Source: Sphingobium subterraneum
GTDB taxonomy: Bacteria; Pseudomonadota; Alphaproteobacteria; Sphingomonadales; Sphingomonadaceae
Assembly (NCBI RefSeq): GCF_014199435.1
Contig: NZ_JACIJP010000002.1
Location: 660,001 to 724,000 of the forward strand
Reading direction: 5' to 3'
Length of the DNA stretch: 64,000 nt
Shown: positions 63,625 to 64,000 of the stretch, piece by piece
Position numbering within the stretch: position 1 is the stretch's first letter
How the letters are laid out: every line of letters starts with the position of its first letter
Made by a program: the position numbers and the translations under genes
The notes under the pieces: generated by a model
Databases searched by the model: none
Told to the model about the DNA's origin: nothing
Seen by the model: the letters and a program-made list of their open reading frames with translations, nothing else

Positions 63625-63699
63625 GGCTCTATCTCTTCATCCAAACTGCTTGGCGCGTGATCCAAGGCCGCGACCCCGGATACCCGCGCGGAATGAGCG

Positions 63700-63728
63700 C
63701 CGTTAGTGGATGATCCGGCGGCTGTCAA
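63700..63728 (-). promoter_or_regulatory. Sigma-70-type promoter for rplU-rpmA
   Basis: On the minus strand TTGACA (63728-63723) and TAACGG (63705-63700) are separated by 17 bases. The distance to the rplU ATG (63624) gives a leader of about 70 bases. Confidence 0.65.
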
Positions 63729-63769
63729 CCGGATTGGCGGCGAAATCGGCCTTTCTCGGCCTTGCCCGC

Positions 63770-64000
63770 CTATCCGTGCGGAACGAAGGACAGCAACGCA
63801 CTGAGCGTCAGCGCCGACAGGATCGTTGTCAGCAGCACGGTGCCCGTCGTCACGCGCTCGTCACGCGCATAGAAGCTCGCGACCATGAACGGACCTGTGC
63901 CGGTCGGCAGCGCCGCGATCGCCGTGACGACCAACGCCGTAAACGGAGGCAGGTCCAGCACGCGATAGGCGAGGAAGGCGGTCGCCGCGGGGTGCACGAG
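63770..64000 (-). CDS. AEC-family (auxin efflux carrier type) transporter, C-terminal fragment
   Basis: The frame is open to the window edge and ends at 63770; 76 residues are visible. They contain hydrophobic segments FTALVVTAIAALPTG and TTGTVLLTTILSALTLSALL with the conserved PTGTGPFMVASFY between, which is the C-terminal signature of AEC/malonate-type carriers. The substrate is unknown and the rest lies outside the window. Confidence 0.75.
   Translation of the reverse strand, partial: LVHPAATAFLAYRVLDLPPFTALVVTAIAALPTGTGPFMVASFYARDERVTTGTVLLTTILSALTLSALLSFVPHG

Overview
The window looks like chromosome of a sphingomonad (Alphaproteobacteria, Sphingomonadales). The main reason is a 420-residue serine palmitoyltransferase of the Sphingomonas paucimobilis type at 56.6-57.9 kb with its own acyl carrier protein. 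A TonB receptor with an EIIVTAQRR-type TonB box, PheST/RplT/RpmI, MmcB, the ligase-associated repair cluster and HisZ-PurA fit the same group. The right-hand three quarters is GC-rich and housekeeping in character. The left 15.8 kb is more mixed and ends at a tRNA-Ser(CGA) flanked by the wreck of a tyrosine integrase.

Left part (1-15.8 kb, accessory). An MFS transporter tail, a Rieske oxygenase and a TonB-dependent receptor look like an uptake/catabolic set; a very A+T-rich leader precedes the receptor. Then follow a FixJ/LuxR-type response regulator with a 57-residue companion, a small PAS protein, a PAS-GGDEF-EAL enzyme and a free-standing BLUF blue-light sensor. A dead alkB fragment separates these from a tightly overlapping six-gene operon (8.7-14.9 kb): EAL protein, LysM lipoprotein, Ser/Thr kinase with a C-terminal sensor module, TagH-like FHA protein, PP2C phosphatase and PilZ protein. 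This resembles the PpkA-Fha-PppA switch of type VI secretion joined to cyclic-di-GMP control, with no secretion machinery in view. A frameshifted gene and the integrase relic end the region.

Middle part (15.8-47.3 kb, core). HspQ, the L16 arginine hydroxylase RoxA, RluE, two tRNAs, PurA-HisZ, and the MmcB/PdeM/Lhr-type helicase/exonuclease/ATP-ligase repair cluster. Then an RND efflux operon, HisC-TyrA, a tandem PilZ protein, MetX-MetW, PrfC, a mutarotase-like protein, PheST with RplT-RpmI, and an AsmA-like protein.

Right part (47.3-60 kb, envelope lipids). Genes matching all four core steps of bacterial ceramide synthesis lie within 12.5 kb: a YghO/bCerS-like acyltransferase, Spt, AcpR and a CerR-like reductase. 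Among them are a fatty acid desaturase, LptF and LptG, a secreted DUF2141 protein, a DGK-type lipid kinase that could be a ceramide kinase, a protein resembling Tam41 CDP-diacylglycerol synthase, a hybrid histidine kinase and a Pycsar-effector-like membrane protein. The acyl-ACP synthetase that works with Spt in Caulobacter is not in the window. The window closes with ProB, ObgE, a GNAT protein, RpmA-RplU and the tail of an AEC transporter. Three palindromic repeats were found, each carrying the stop codon of the neighbouring gene.
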